This document shows positions 1 through 7,640 of a DNA stretch of 64,000 bases, one piece after another; the first letter of the stretch is position 1, and each line of letters opens with the position of its first letter. The translations under genes and the position numbers were made by a program. Under the pieces are notes generated by a model. The model was not told the origin of the DNA and did not search any database. It was given only the letters and a program-made list of their open reading frames with translations. The stretch lies in assembly GCF_003323735.1 (NCBI RefSeq), contig NZ_QOIM01000052.1:1-64000 (forward strand). The letters are read 5' to 3'. Origin of the DNA: Streptomyces reniochalinae (GTDB taxonomy: Bacteria > Actinomycetota > Actinomycetes > Streptomycetales > Streptomycetaceae).

Positions 1-89
1 TGAACTCCGGTGTGAACGAGCGGCGAGGACGCGGCTTCTTCTTCCCCATGCTCTCCATGATGGACATCCTTCCGGGGCAACGCCCCTGA
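1..89 (+). CDS. C-terminal end of an unidentified gene of the integrated element
   Basis: The frame beginning at base 3 stays open to a TGA at 87-89 and gives about 28 residues ending in ILPGQRP. The fragment is too short to identify. It lies just upstream of genes typical of an actinomycete integrative element, and transfer or spread (Spd/Tra-type) genes usually sit in this position, but nothing in the fragment proves that. The gene starts left of the window. Confidence 0.45.
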   Translation, partial: NSGVNERRGRGFFFPMLSMMDILPGQRP

Positions 90-213
90 TCTCGAATGTC
101 CGTCAAACCGAATCAAGCCCAGCACGTCCCCAGAGGCGGCCTATGCGGAAGCGCCGCGCATCCTTCGCGAAATCGCATGGATCGCACGCGCCACAGCCGA
201 CAAGGAATTCGGA

Positions 214-480
214 GTGCCGATGGGACGAGAGTTCTGGCTTCGGAAAGCCGCCGTACTCGACCGCATCGCGCTGGCCGAGGAAGTGACCTACGCGCCCGAA
301 GTAGCTGCCCCGGCAATCGAGACGGCAGAAGAGGCCGCCGGATGGCTCGCCGACTTCGACCACACCCACCACACAACGCACGGCCCCGGCAAACCCCTGC
401 TGACCCCACCCGGCCGTTCCTACCGGCCCTACGTCCGCCAGGAATACCTGGCTTGGATCAAGACCCAAACCGAGTCCTAG
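214..480 (+). CDS. Small hypothetical protein of the integrated element, probable N-terminal frameshift
   Basis: An 88-residue protein can start at GTG 214, seven bases after an AAGGA at 202-206. It is acidic, with a run of conserved-looking charged helices and no membrane segment or domain I recognise. Translation upstream in the same frame from about 124 (TSPEAAYAEAPRILREIAWI) still looks like protein, yet that frame has no start codon. An ATG at 96 in another frame begins MSVKPNQAQ. Removing one base near 114-124 would join them into a protein of about 127 residues. Either the gene is frameshifted and translated only from 214, or the sequence has a one-base error. It is followed at 569 by the DnaB-N/DUF3987 gene. 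Function unknown. Confidence 0.6.
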   Translation: MPMGREFWLRKAAVLDRIALAEEVTYAPEVAAPAIETAEEAAGWLADFDHTHHTTHGPGKPLLTPPGRSYRPYVRQEYLAWIKTQTES

Positions 481-568
481 CTATGCCCGGAGGCGGCGAC
501 CAACCGACCAAGGAAAGCCCGCCGCCTCCGGTCTCCCACTCCCAACCAGGAAACAGGAGGGCACAAGC

Positions 569-2542
569 ATGCCATCCGAACCCGTCCACAGGCCGTACGG
601 CAAAGTACGCGCTCTATTCGATCAAGCCGAGGACAGCGGACCGCCCAGCGACGTGGAAGCCGAGGCAGCCGTACTCGGCGCCATGATGCTCAGCGCTCAG
701 GCCATCGGGGACATCACCAAGGCCCTGAGCCCGGAGGACTACTACCGGCCCGCACACGAGACCATTCACCGCGCCGTCCTCGCTCTGCACGAGGACGGCC
801 GACCGGTAGACCCGATCACCCTCACACACCACCTGGACCGCCTCGGCGAACTGCCCCGCGTCGGCGGCCCCGGTTACGTGCAGTCCCTCGTCCAAGCCGT
901 GCCGACTGCCGCGCACGCCGCGTACTACGCGGAAATCGTGCACGAACTGGCCGAGCGCCGCCGCCTGATCGAGGCAGGCACCCGCCTCGTCAACGCCGCT
1001 TCCTCCCCGGACGCCACGGCGAACGACGTACGCGAAGCACTCGCCCTCAGCGGCGAGAAACTGCCCGAAACCTGGCAGGAACCCATCCCGCTCAACACTC
1101 GCCCGGCGCTTCCGCGCTTCCCGCTGCACGCGTTCCCCGACTGGCTGCGGGAATTCGTAGCAGGCATCACGGAGGAGACGCAGACGCCGGCCGACATGGC
1201 GGGTGCCCTGGCGCTCTCCGTTCTCGCCACCGCTGCCGGTGGCCGTTGCGTGGTGCAGGTGCGCGGCCGGTGGCACGAGCCGACCAACCTCTACGTGGTC
1301 GTCGCGCTCCCTCCCGCCAACCGCAAAAGCGCCGTTTTCTCAGCAATGACCGACCCGCTCTACGAAGCGGAAAAATCCCTGGCCGAAGAGATGGCCCCAC
1401 GCATTGTGGAAGCCGAACTGACCCGGAAGATGGCCCAGGAAGCAGCCGACAAAGCTGCCGCGCGGGCATCCTCGGCTCAAAGCTCGGAGCGTGACGCGCT
1501 TGTCGCCGAGGCCATTGACCTGGCCCAGGAAGCCGACCAACTCACCATCCCGGCCCGCCCCCGCCTGCTGGCGGACGACTCCACCCCGGAAACCGTCACC
1601 TCACTCATGGTCGAACAGGGCGGGCGCCTGGCCGTGATGTCCGCCGAGGGCGGCATCTTCGACATCATCGCGGGCCGCTACTCAGGCACGCCCAACATGG
1701 AGATCTTCCTCAAAGGGCATGCAGGCGACCGCCTACGCGTCGACCGCCGCTCCCGCGAGGAGTCCATCGAAGCACCGGCACTCACCATGGGCCTGGCCGT
1801 ACAACCGACCGTCCTGGAGGACATCGGCAAGAACCGCGGATTCGACGGACGTGGCCTTCTCGCCCGCTTCCTCTACTCCATGCCGGAATCCCTTGTCGGC
1901 TACCGCAAGAGCAACCCCACACCAGTCCCCGGCCCCGTCGCAGCCCGCTACGCCTGCAACATCGTGGCGCTGACCCTCTCCCTGGCCGACCGCACCGAAC
2001 CCGCCGTACTCCAACTCACCCCTACCGCCGAAAACGCACTGACCGCCTACCAAGACGCACTGGAACCCGAACTGCGCGCCAAGGGCGGAAAGCTCGGCCA
2101 CATCGGCAAATGGGCCGGAAAACTGGTCGGCACCACCGCCCGCATCGCCGCACTCCTGCACCTGGCCGCACACCTGCGCGACAGCTACGGCGAGCCGATC
2201 AGCCAGGCCACCATGCTGGCCGCCATCGAACTGGGCGAATACTTCGCCGACCACGCCCTGAACGTCTTCGACCTCATGGGCGCCGACGCCGCCCAAGCCC
2301 GCGCCCGGACCCTGCTGGAGGTACTGGCCGCTAACGGCTGGGAGACCGTCAGCCGCCGCGACCTGTTCGCCAAGCTCTCCCGCTCGGAATTCCCCACCGT
2401 CGCCGACATGGAACCGGCCGTCTCCCTCCTGGAGGAACACGGCTACCTCCGCACCCACACCCCACCCCGCAACGGCAAACGCGGCCGTCCCCCGGCCCCC
2501 CGCTACCTGATCCACCCCCAGGTGAGGGAGGGGCTGGCATGA
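569..2542 (+). CDS. DnaB N-terminal domain / DUF3987 replication-type protein
   Basis: A 657-residue soluble protein with a strong ribosome site (caggaggg) just before ATG 569. Residues ~25-135 match the N-terminal domain of replicative helicase DnaB (DVEAEAAVLGAMM, then the DYYRPAHETIHRAVLAL region). The remainder resembles the DUF3987/YfjI family common in phages and integrative elements, where it is thought to help replication. At residues ~244-255 a Walker-A-like stretch reads LPPANRKSAVF, so the usual GKS is RKS. An Ala/Glu-rich helical stretch follows at ~265-315, and the C-terminus is winged-helix-like (~590-650). No RecA-type DnaB ATPase domain is present, so this is not a complete DnaB helicase. 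The stop overlaps an in-frame ATG (ATGA) of the following reading frame, which suggests translational coupling into the excisionase gene. Confidence 0.75.
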   Translation: MPSEPVHRPYGKVRALFDQAEDSGPPSDVEAEAAVLGAMMLSAQAIGDITKALSPEDYYRPAHETIHRAVLALHEDGRPVDPITLTHHLDRLGELPRVGGPGYVQSLVQAVPTAAHAAYYAEIVHELAERRRLIEAGTRLVNAASSPDATANDVREALALSGEKLPETWQEPIPLNTRPALPRFPLHAFPDWLREFVAGITEETQTPADMAGALALSVLATAAGGRCVVQVRGRWHEPTNLYVVVALPPANRKSAVFSAMTDPLYEAEKSLAEEMAPRIVEAELTRKMAQEAADKAAARASSAQSSERDALVAEAIDLAQEADQLTIPARPRLLADDSTPETVTSLMVEQGGRLAVMSAEGGIFDIIAGRYSGTPNMEIFLKGHAGDRLRVDRRSREESIEAPALTMGLAVQPTVLEDIGKNRGFDGRGLLARFLYSMPESLVGYRKSNPTPVPGPVAARYACNIVALTLSLADRTEPAVLQLTPTAENALTAYQDALEPELRAKGGKLGHIGKWAGKLVGTTARIAALLHLAAHLRDSYGEPISQATMLAAIELGEYFADHALNVFDLMGADAAQARARTLLEVLAANGWETVSRRDLFAKLSRSEFPTVADMEPAVSLLEEHGYLRTHTPPRNGKRGRPPAPRYLIHPQVREGLA

Positions 2543-2571
2543 CCCCACGTACGGCCCTCCGGCCGCGCAAA

Positions 2572-2833
2572 CCGCAGAAACAACAGAAACCCCACGCCGT
2601 GCACGCTGACCAGCAGCGCAGCACCGTCGGTCCGGAGCCGAGCCAGCCGCCGCAGAAAGCAGCGAAACCGCCGCACAAATGCATGCGCACCGCTGACACC
2701 ACCCTGGCCGGCTCGCCCGACGCCTATTTCTGCGGCACTTCCCGCACTTTCTGCGGCACCCATCCCGTCAACCACAACATCCCAGGTCAGGAGGCAAGTA
2801 CGCAGGTTTCTGCGGATTCTGCGGTTTCTGCGA
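2572..2833. repeat. Cluster of TTTCTGCGG / CCGCAGAAA repeats upstream of the excisionase gene
   Basis: The 9-mer TTTCTGCGG occurs on the + strand at 2727-2735, 2748-2756 and 2807-2815, followed directly by variants ATTCTGCGG (2816-2824) and TTTCTGCGA (2825-2833). The inverted form CCGCAGAAA occurs at 2572-2580 and 2650-2658. The 2727 and 2748 copies are 21 bases apart, about two helical turns, and the last three are in tandem. They lie between the replication-type gene and the excisionase. They could be binding sites for a replication initiator, the excisionase or a repressor. Part of the pattern could instead come from coding repeats if the long 2539 reading frame is translated. Confidence 0.6.
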
Positions 2834-2868
2834 CGGACCAGCGAACCTCCAGCGCTGAAAGGAGCACC

Positions 2869-3105
2869 GTGCAGCACGTCTTGAGCACCCGCGATCACGG
2901 CGACTGCGACATCGATCCCACGCTCGCGCTGCTCTCGGTCGAAGAGGCTGCCCGCCGACTCGGCATCGGCCGGACCGTCTGCTACCGGCTCATCAGCTCT
3001 GGCGAACTGGAGTCGATCACGGTCGGTCGCCTCCGCCGCGTCCCTGCCGACGCGGTTCCCGAATACGTCGCACGACTCCGCACCACCGCCCGTACCGCTG
3101 CCTGA
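2869..3105 (+). CDS. xis: Excisionase, MerR-like helix-turn-helix DNA-binding protein
   Basis: The product binds DNA and probably acts as the recombination directionality factor that steers the adjacent integrase towards excision. From GTG 2869 (AGGAG at 2860-2864) it is 78 residues. Residues ~22-72 match the HTH_17 excisionase family: LLSVEEAARRLGIGRTVCYRLI, then ELESITVGRLRRVP and a short C-terminal helix. The same frame is open from ATG 2539, which overlaps the upstream stop, giving an alternative product of 188 residues with a low-complexity Pro/Gln/Lys N-terminus. I prefer the short form because the extension has no domain and the internal start has its own ribosome site, but the coupled long form cannot be excluded. 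The integrase starts 14 bases downstream, so the two genes are co-transcribed. Confidence 0.75.
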   Translation: MQHVLSTRDHGDCDIDPTLALLSVEEAARRLGIGRTVCYRLISSGELESITVGRLRRVPADAVPEYVARLRTTARTAA

Positions 3106-3119
3106 AGGGGGAGAACACT

Positions 3120-4400
3120 ATGGGAGACGAGAACAAGAGCCGTACACGCCAGCCCAACGGCCGTTCTTCCATCTACCGGGGGAAGGACGGGAAGTGGCAC
3201 GGCCGCGTCACAGTGGGAGTCCGTGACGACGGCAGGCCGGACCGCCGGCATGTCGAGCGCAAGACGCGCGCAGAGGCCACCACAGCCGTACGGCAGCTTG
3301 AGAAGCAGCGCGAGGCCAAGACCGTACGGAAGCCCGGCAAGGTATGGACAGTCGAGAGCTGGCTTACCCACTGGGTGGAGAGCATCGCCCCGCTCGCCGT
3401 AGGCGAGAACACGATGGTCGGCTACGGCGTTGCCGTACGTGTCCACCTCGTTCCAGGGCTGGGAGCCCATCGGCTTGACCGGCTCACCCCGGAACACATC
3501 GAGCGCTTCTACGCCAAGATGCAGGCCAACGGCAGCAAGGCCGGAACCGCTCACCAGGTCCACCGCACGTTCCGCACCGCGCTCAACGAGGCCGTACGGC
3601 GCGGCCACCTCGGCAAGAACCCCGTAACGCTCGCCAAAGCCCCACGCCTCAACGAGGAGGAGATCGAGCCGTACACGGTGGAGGAAGTACGCCGGATCCT
3701 CCGCGCGGCCGAAAAGCGCCGGAACTCTGCGCGTTGGGCGGTCGCCCTCGCGCTCGGTCTCCGGCAGGGCGAAGCGCTGGGGCTCCAGTGGACAGACGTT
3801 GACTTGTCCAACGGTGTCCTGTGGGTCCGCAGGAGCCGCCGTCGGCCACGCTACGCCCACGGGTGCGGCGACACCTGCGGCCGGAAGGCCGGCTACTGCC
3901 CGCAGCGCCGCCGCACGAATCCGGAGACGGCGGAAACGAAGTCGCGCGCCGGACGGCGAGCGGTGGGGCTCCCTCCCCAGCTTGCCGACCTTCTCCGAGC
4001 GCACCAGGGCAAGCAGGAAGCTGAACGGGTTGCGGCTGGAGACGACTGGCACGACGGAGGCTGGCTCTTCGCCACGCGGGATGGTCGCGGAACCTCCACC
4101 CGAATCGACTACGACGAATGGAAGGAGCTACTGAAGGCCGCGAAGGTACGTGACGGCCGCCTACATGATGCCCGCCACACAGCCGCGACGGTCCTGCTGA
4201 TCCTCGGCGTACCGGAACGAGCCGTCATGGGCCTCATGGGCTGGTCCTCCACCTCGATGGCAGCGCGGTATCAGCACATGGTTGACACTGTGCGCGACGG
4301 CATCGCCGCCCAGGTCGACGGGCTCATCTGGGAGCAGAAGCCTGACGAGCCGGACGACGATGACGACGGCACTGCGGGGGCTCTCGTACCGGTTGGGTGA
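3120..4400 (+). CDS. int: Tyrosine recombinase, site-specific integrase of the element
   Basis: This 426-residue enzyme integrates and excises the element by cutting and rejoining att sites through a tyrosine intermediate. The order is an N-terminal arm-binding region (RSSIYRGKDGKWHGRV, ~15-30), a SAM-like core-binding domain (~80-165) and a catalytic domain (~185-400). Catalytic residues visible are Arg in GLRQGEALGLQW (~213), His-x-x-Arg in LHDARHTAAT (~348-352), GW in LMGWSS and the nucleophile Tyr in AARYQHM (~384). A Cys-rich insertion (GCGDTCGRKAGYCPQRR, ~245) is typical of the actinomycete pSAM2-like integrase group. It follows xis by 14 bases with gaagggggag as ribosome site. The tRNA-Ser gene is about 730 bases downstream and convergent, as expected for tRNA-targeting elements. 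Confidence 0.92.
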   Translation: MGDENKSRTRQPNGRSSIYRGKDGKWHGRVTVGVRDDGRPDRRHVERKTRAEATTAVRQLEKQREAKTVRKPGKVWTVESWLTHWVESIAPLAVGENTMVGYGVAVRVHLVPGLGAHRLDRLTPEHIERFYAKMQANGSKAGTAHQVHRTFRTALNEAVRRGHLGKNPVTLAKAPRLNEEEIEPYTVEEVRRILRAAEKRRNSARWAVALALGLRQGEALGLQWTDVDLSNGVLWVRRSRRRPRYAHGCGDTCGRKAGYCPQRRRTNPETAETKSRAGRRAVGLPPQLADLLRAHQGKQEAERVAAGDDWHDGGWLFATRDGRGTSTRIDYDEWKELLKAAKVRDGRLHDARHTAATVLLILGVPERAVMGLMGWSSTSMAARYQHMVDTVRDGIAAQVDGLIWEQKPDEPDDDDDGTAGALVPVG

Positions 4401-4482
4401 GTCGGGGGCCGAGGGGACTGGCTACAAGTGGCTAGTCCCCTCGCCACCGGCTCAGACTGCTCGCCGTTGTTGTACGACGTTC

Positions 4483-4710
4483 CTAACGGCGGGTTCTCCC
4501 TGGCCCCCGTCGCCAGGGCAGGAACTGAGCGAAGGCGTCCAACACCTGGCCCAGGCCGGGAAGCACCTGAGGCAAGTCCTCGGGGCGGGCCCGCTGCACG
4601 ACTGTATGCGCGATCACGCTTACAACAATCAGTAACGCCACAACTACTACGAGGACTGTAAGTAGGACGCACACCATGGCGACTGGTGAGAGAGACAGAA
4701 GTTCCGTCAT
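4483..4710 (-). CDS. Small single-pass membrane protein next to the attachment region
   Basis: A 75-residue protein begins at ATG 4710 with a textbook ribosome site (GGAGG four to nine bases upstream), which decides the start against a longer frame reaching 4827. Residues ~10-36 are one long hydrophobic segment (MVCVLLTVLVVVVALLIVVS), followed by a short charged, Arg-rich tail expected to be cytoplasmic. It is convergent with int and lies between int and the tRNA. No family is recognised. Its position in the element suggests an accessory role such as exclusion, immunity or transfer support, but that is inference only. Confidence 0.6.
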   Translation of the reverse strand: MTELLSLSPVAMVCVLLTVLVVVVALLIVVSVIAHTVVQRARPEDLPQVLPGLGQVLDAFAQFLPWRRGPGRTRR

Positions 4711-5051
4711 GACACCTCCGGAGGGCATACCAAGGAAGCCCTCCGGCGGGGGCCGAAGGGCTTGTAGGGACTGCATAGGGATGGGGGAGGAGACGCACTC
4801 CTCCCCGGAACCTGCGTAGACCTTCAAGATCGCAGAGGGATTTCGGTGGTGCTATCAACCTCTGTGCCGAGCTTCACACCGTCTTGGAGGGAACCGCGTG
4901 GTCTCTGTGACCGCTCACCTCAACCTGGATGGTGTCTCTCTATGCGGTTATGTCTGAAGGCCAGCGCTACCAAGGTAGCAGCACTCTGTGGTTGGGTTCG
5001 GGCTCCAGACCGATATGGCCTCACACCAGGGGCCGGGCCGACTCAGGCAAC

Positions 5052-5075
5052 AACTGAGACGGAAACTGAGACGGA
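5052..5075 (+). repeat. Perfect tandem 12-bp direct repeat near the attachment site
   Basis: The unit AACTGAGACGGA occurs twice head to tail, at 5052-5063 and 5064-5075. It is 57 bases from the 3' end of tRNA-Ser on the element side. Short direct repeats at this distance from a core site are typical of integrase arm-type binding sites, so this is a plausible arm site; only the repeat itself is seen. Confidence 0.5.
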
Positions 5076-5083
5076 CACGACGA

Positions 5084-5112
5084 AGGGCCGGACCCTCGCC
5101 GGGTCCGGCCCT
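5084..5112 (-). terminator. Intrinsic terminator downstream of tRNA-Ser
   Basis: A perfect 12-bp stem (AGGGCCGGACCC with its complement) closes a five-base loop TCGCC. It lies 20 bases beyond the 3' end of the tRNA in the direction of tRNA transcription. There is no long T-run, as usual in Streptomyces. Confidence 0.75.
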
Positions 5113-5132
5113 CCATACATCCTGCTCACAAG

Positions 5133-5219
5133 CGGTAGCGGTGGGATTTGAACCCACGGAGGAGTTGCCCCCTCACTCGCTTTCGAGGCGAGCTCCTTCG
5201 GCCGCTCGGACACGCTACC
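5133..5219 (-). tRNA. tRNA-Ser(CGA), reads UCG codons; probable integration site
   Basis: Read on the minus strand it folds as a class II tRNA. It has a GGTAGCG/CGCTACC acceptor stem, a CTCGC/GCGAG anticodon stem with loop CTCGAAA (anticodon CGA), a long variable arm (GAGGGGGCAACTCCTC), and a GTGGG TTCAAAT CCCAC T arm. The discriminator base is G, as in serine tRNAs. CCA is not encoded. The 3' end faces the integrase gene, so the element probably uses the 3' half of this gene as its att core. A second copy of the 3' segment would then be expected at the other end, outside this window. Confidence 0.92.
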
Positions 5220-5229
5220 GAGAGGAACT

Positions 5230-5817
5230 CTAGCCCACTGAGGGCCCAGGGTCGAAATCGGTTGGAGGGCCCGCGGGGGGTGTGGGGGGTGCGGTACGGA
5301 AGAAGCTGGTGAGGAGGGTGGCGCACTCCTCGGCCCGTACCCCGCTGACGACCTCGGGCCGGTGGTTGAGGCGGCGATCGCGGAGGGCGTCCCAGAGGGA
5401 GCCGGCGGCGCCCGCCTTCGGGTCAGGAGCTCCGTAGACGACGCGCTCCACCCGGGAGAGGACGGCCGCCCCGGCGCACATCGTGCAGGGCTCCAGGGTG
5501 ACGACCAGCGTGCAGTCCGTCAGGCGCCAGCTGTCGCCCCGCTTCCTGGCCGCGGCGCGCAGGGCGAGGACCTCCGCGTGCGCGGTCGGATCACCGTCCG
5601 CCTCACGGGCGTTGTGGCCCGTGCCGAGTACGGCGCCGTCCGGTCCAAGGACGACGGCGCCGACCGGCACGTCCCCCGCTCCCGGCGCCCTTTCGGCCTC
5701 CGTCAGCGCACGTCGCATGGGCTCGCGCCAACGGTCGCGCACCGGGTCGGGGGAGGGGGTGGGAGGAGAGGAGGCCGTGGCTGCCGGCCGCTCGTCCTCC
5801 TCGTGTGCGGGGGTCAT
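5230..5817 (-). CDS. tadA: tRNA-specific adenosine-34 deaminase
   Basis: TadA converts adenosine 34 of tRNA-Arg(ACG) to inosine so that one tRNA reads several codons; it is an essential cytoplasmic zinc enzyme. The cytidine/deoxycytidylate deaminase signature is complete: HAE at residues 80-82 (His zinc ligand and catalytic Glu) and PCTMC at 110-114 (two Cys zinc ligands). The frame allows 195 residues. The first ~33 are low-complexity Pro/Ala, and the family is nearer 145-160, so the true start may be the Met in REPMRRALTEAE (5718). It ends 10 bases from the tRNA-Ser gene. About 490 bases upstream on the same strand is its usual actinobacterial neighbour, the tRNA adenosine deaminase-associated protein. 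Confidence 0.92.
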   Translation of the reverse strand: MTPAHEEDERPAATASSPPTPSPDPVRDRWREPMRRALTEAERAPGAGDVPVGAVVLGPDGAVLGTGHNAREADGDPTAHAEVLALRAAARKRGDSWRLTDCTLVVTLEPCTMCAGAAVLSRVERVVYGAPDPKAGAAGSLWDALRDRRLNHRPEVVSGVRAEECATLLTSFFRTAPPTPPAGPPTDFDPGPSVG

Positions 5818-6310
5818 GGGTCCAGTGTCGCGCCCGGCGGGTGACCCTCGGAGCCGCGGCCCGGCCTTGAGGGGCCTGGGGGAGGGGAGGGGAATCGGGT
5901 CGGCGGCTCTGAGACCGGCGGCCCCGAGACCGGACGTGGCCTCGGGGCCAGTGGTCCCAGGCCGGGTGTCCGGCGGCCCGGGGCCGGAGTTCGCGTGCCG
6001 GGTGGCCCGCCCGGGACCGCTGTCACATGCCGGGTGTCCGGGGCCGGTGGCCCGGGGTCGGGCGGACCGACGCCGGGCGTACGGCGTACGGCGGCCGGTC
6101 GCCCGAATCCGGGCTCCCGGCGGCCCGGATGACAGGTGCCGGGTGCCGCATGACGGGCCCCGGCACCGGCGTGGGCCGGGACGGGCGTGGCGTCCGCGCG
6201 CGAGCCCGACCCCGGCCCGGGGCAGGAGACGGATCCGGGCCCGGACCGGCTGCCTGGTGTGGCGGCCCGCGTCGGGCCGGCCCCGCGTCGGGCCGCCGGG
6301 CCCGACGCGG
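5818..6310. other. Gene-free GC-rich spacer with imperfect internal repeats
   Basis: No convincing gene is present; the open frames here are GC-bias artefacts. Imperfect copies of GCCGGGTGTCCGG and GGTGGCCCGG recur, for example near 5963-5975 and 6028-6040. The sequence can form many alternative G/C hairpins. It separates the adenosine-deaminase-associated gene from tadA. Confidence 0.5.
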
Positions 6311-6862
6311 TCAGCGCACGGATTCCAGGACGTCCGTGCAGCCGAGGGCCTCGGCTACCTCGGCCAGCGCGTCCTCGGGGACGAGCGACAGCAGTGCCTT
6401 GCCGTCCATGCCCAGGTCGGAGAGGACGTCCGGGTCGCCCAGCGGCCCTGCGGGTGCGGCTTCCGCGTCGGCGACGGCGGTGCGCTCGGCCTCCTCGTCG
6501 TCGTTCTCGGCGCCTTCCGGCTCCCCCTCTTCCGTGCCGTCCAGGTCCACGAGTTGGTCGAGCGCGGAGGGGTCTTCCGGCTGGCGGCCCAGCAGCTCGT
6601 CCGACAGCAGTATTTCGCCGTACGAACTGCGCATCGCCGCCGCAGCGTCGGACACGTAGACGCGCGGGTCGTCTTCACCGTCCACGCGGACGACGCCGAA
6701 CCATTCCCCCTCCTGCTCGATGCAGACCAGCACTGTCTCGTCGTCGGTCGTGGCCTCCCGGGCCAGGTCGGCCAGGTCGGCCAGGGTCTCCACATCGTCA
6801 AGCTCTGTGTCGCTCGCTTCCCACCCGTCTTCGGTGCGCGCGAGCAGCGCGGCGAAATACAC
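6311..6862 (-). CDS. tRNA adenosine deaminase-associated protein
   Basis: A 183-residue acidic protein of a family found next to tadA in many actinobacteria; the biochemical role is not established. The N-terminal ~110 residues carry the conserved core (MYFAALLARTEDGWEASDTELDD, ETVLVCIEQEGEWFGVVRVDGEDDPRVYVSDAAAA). A highly acidic linker (~115-140) follows, then a conserved C-terminal block (DLGMDGKALLSLVPEDALAEVAE). There are no membrane segments or catalytic signature. Both its neighbour and orientation fit the family. The 278 bases to the right (6863-7140) contain no gene I can support. Confidence 0.85.
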   Translation of the reverse strand: MYFAALLARTEDGWEASDTELDDVETLADLADLAREATTDDETVLVCIEQEGEWFGVVRVDGEDDPRVYVSDAAAAMRSSYGEILLSDELLGRQPEDPSALDQLVDLDGTEEGEPEGAENDDEEAERTAVADAEAAPAGPLGDPDVLSDLGMDGKALLSLVPEDALAEVAEALGCTDVLESVR

Positions 6863-7140
6863 CGTGACTCTCCCACTGATTCAAGAGGTGCCCGAGTGCT
6901 GACGAGGACCGTGCCCCGCCCCATCGGGCATCGTGGCAGAAACCCGGGCTGTGCGAAGGGTCTTCGACAGTGCGTCGCCGTGCTGTTTGCCCGACTGTTG
7001 CCCGAACGTTCCTCCGCGCCCCCGCCTGCGACGACTCACTGTGACAACTCGCGACGCAGAGCTGCCCAGGGAGCGCGTTCCGGCGCGGGCCCCTCCGGCG
7101 CGGGCCCCTCCGGCGCTTCCCGGCGGGGTGCGAGCCCGTC

Positions 7141-7416
7141 TCACCAGCGGAACGTGCGCATCCGCAGTGCTTGCTTGCGCCTTCGGGCGGCGCGCGAACG
7201 GCGCGGGTGGACGCGTTCGCGCAGTTCTTTCGCCTCGTTCAGCTCTCGGAGAAAGCGGGCGCGACGGCGGAGCCGCTCCGCGTCCGTGGGGTCTTTCCGG
7301 CCCGCCCTGTCCGTCTGTTCCGTGCGGTCGGTACGGCGGTCCCGGCGGTCCGGCTCCCCGGCCCGTCGCCGTGGCTGCCGGCCGGGCTTCGACGCCTCGG
7401 CTTCTGCCTCTGTCAT
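7141..7416 (-). CDS. Small Arg-rich conserved Streptomyces protein
   Basis: A 91-residue, very basic protein starting at ATG 7416, which has a good GGAGGTG ribosome site; an upstream Met at 7443 lacks one. The N-terminal half is low-complexity Arg/Asp. The C-terminal ~40 residues (RARFLRELNEAKELRERVHP, then RRKQALRMRTFRW) form an amphipathic, positively charged block that I recall as conserved in Streptomyces next to upp. It has no catalytic motif and might bind nucleic acid, but that is a guess. It is divergent from upp. Confidence 0.7.
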   Translation of the reverse strand: MTEAEAEASKPGRQPRRRAGEPDRRDRRTDRTEQTDRAGRKDPTDAERLRRRARFLRELNEAKELRERVHPRRSRAARRRKQALRMRTFRW

Positions 7417-7640
7417 ACGCGCACCTCCGGTGTACCTGGCCACCTTCCCCGGTGCGCCGGTGGTACGCCCGTGCGCCCCCGCTCGCGTTCGGCGGTGGCC
7501 CCCGATTCCGTCGGAGGCGGCCCCGGCTCTCCCCGCCGACGCCCGCGCTCTCCGCCGACGACTCCGGCGAGGAGACCGGCAGCGCCCCCGCGGGGGTCCC
7601 GGCGGGGTCGGGTGGGCGGGGCCTCGGATACTGTCGAAGT

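Noticed and set aside
4846..5151. 101-codon frame between the small membrane gene and tRNA-Ser
   Set aside because: It runs through the terminator and the tRNA 3' end, has no ribosome site and is not protein-like.
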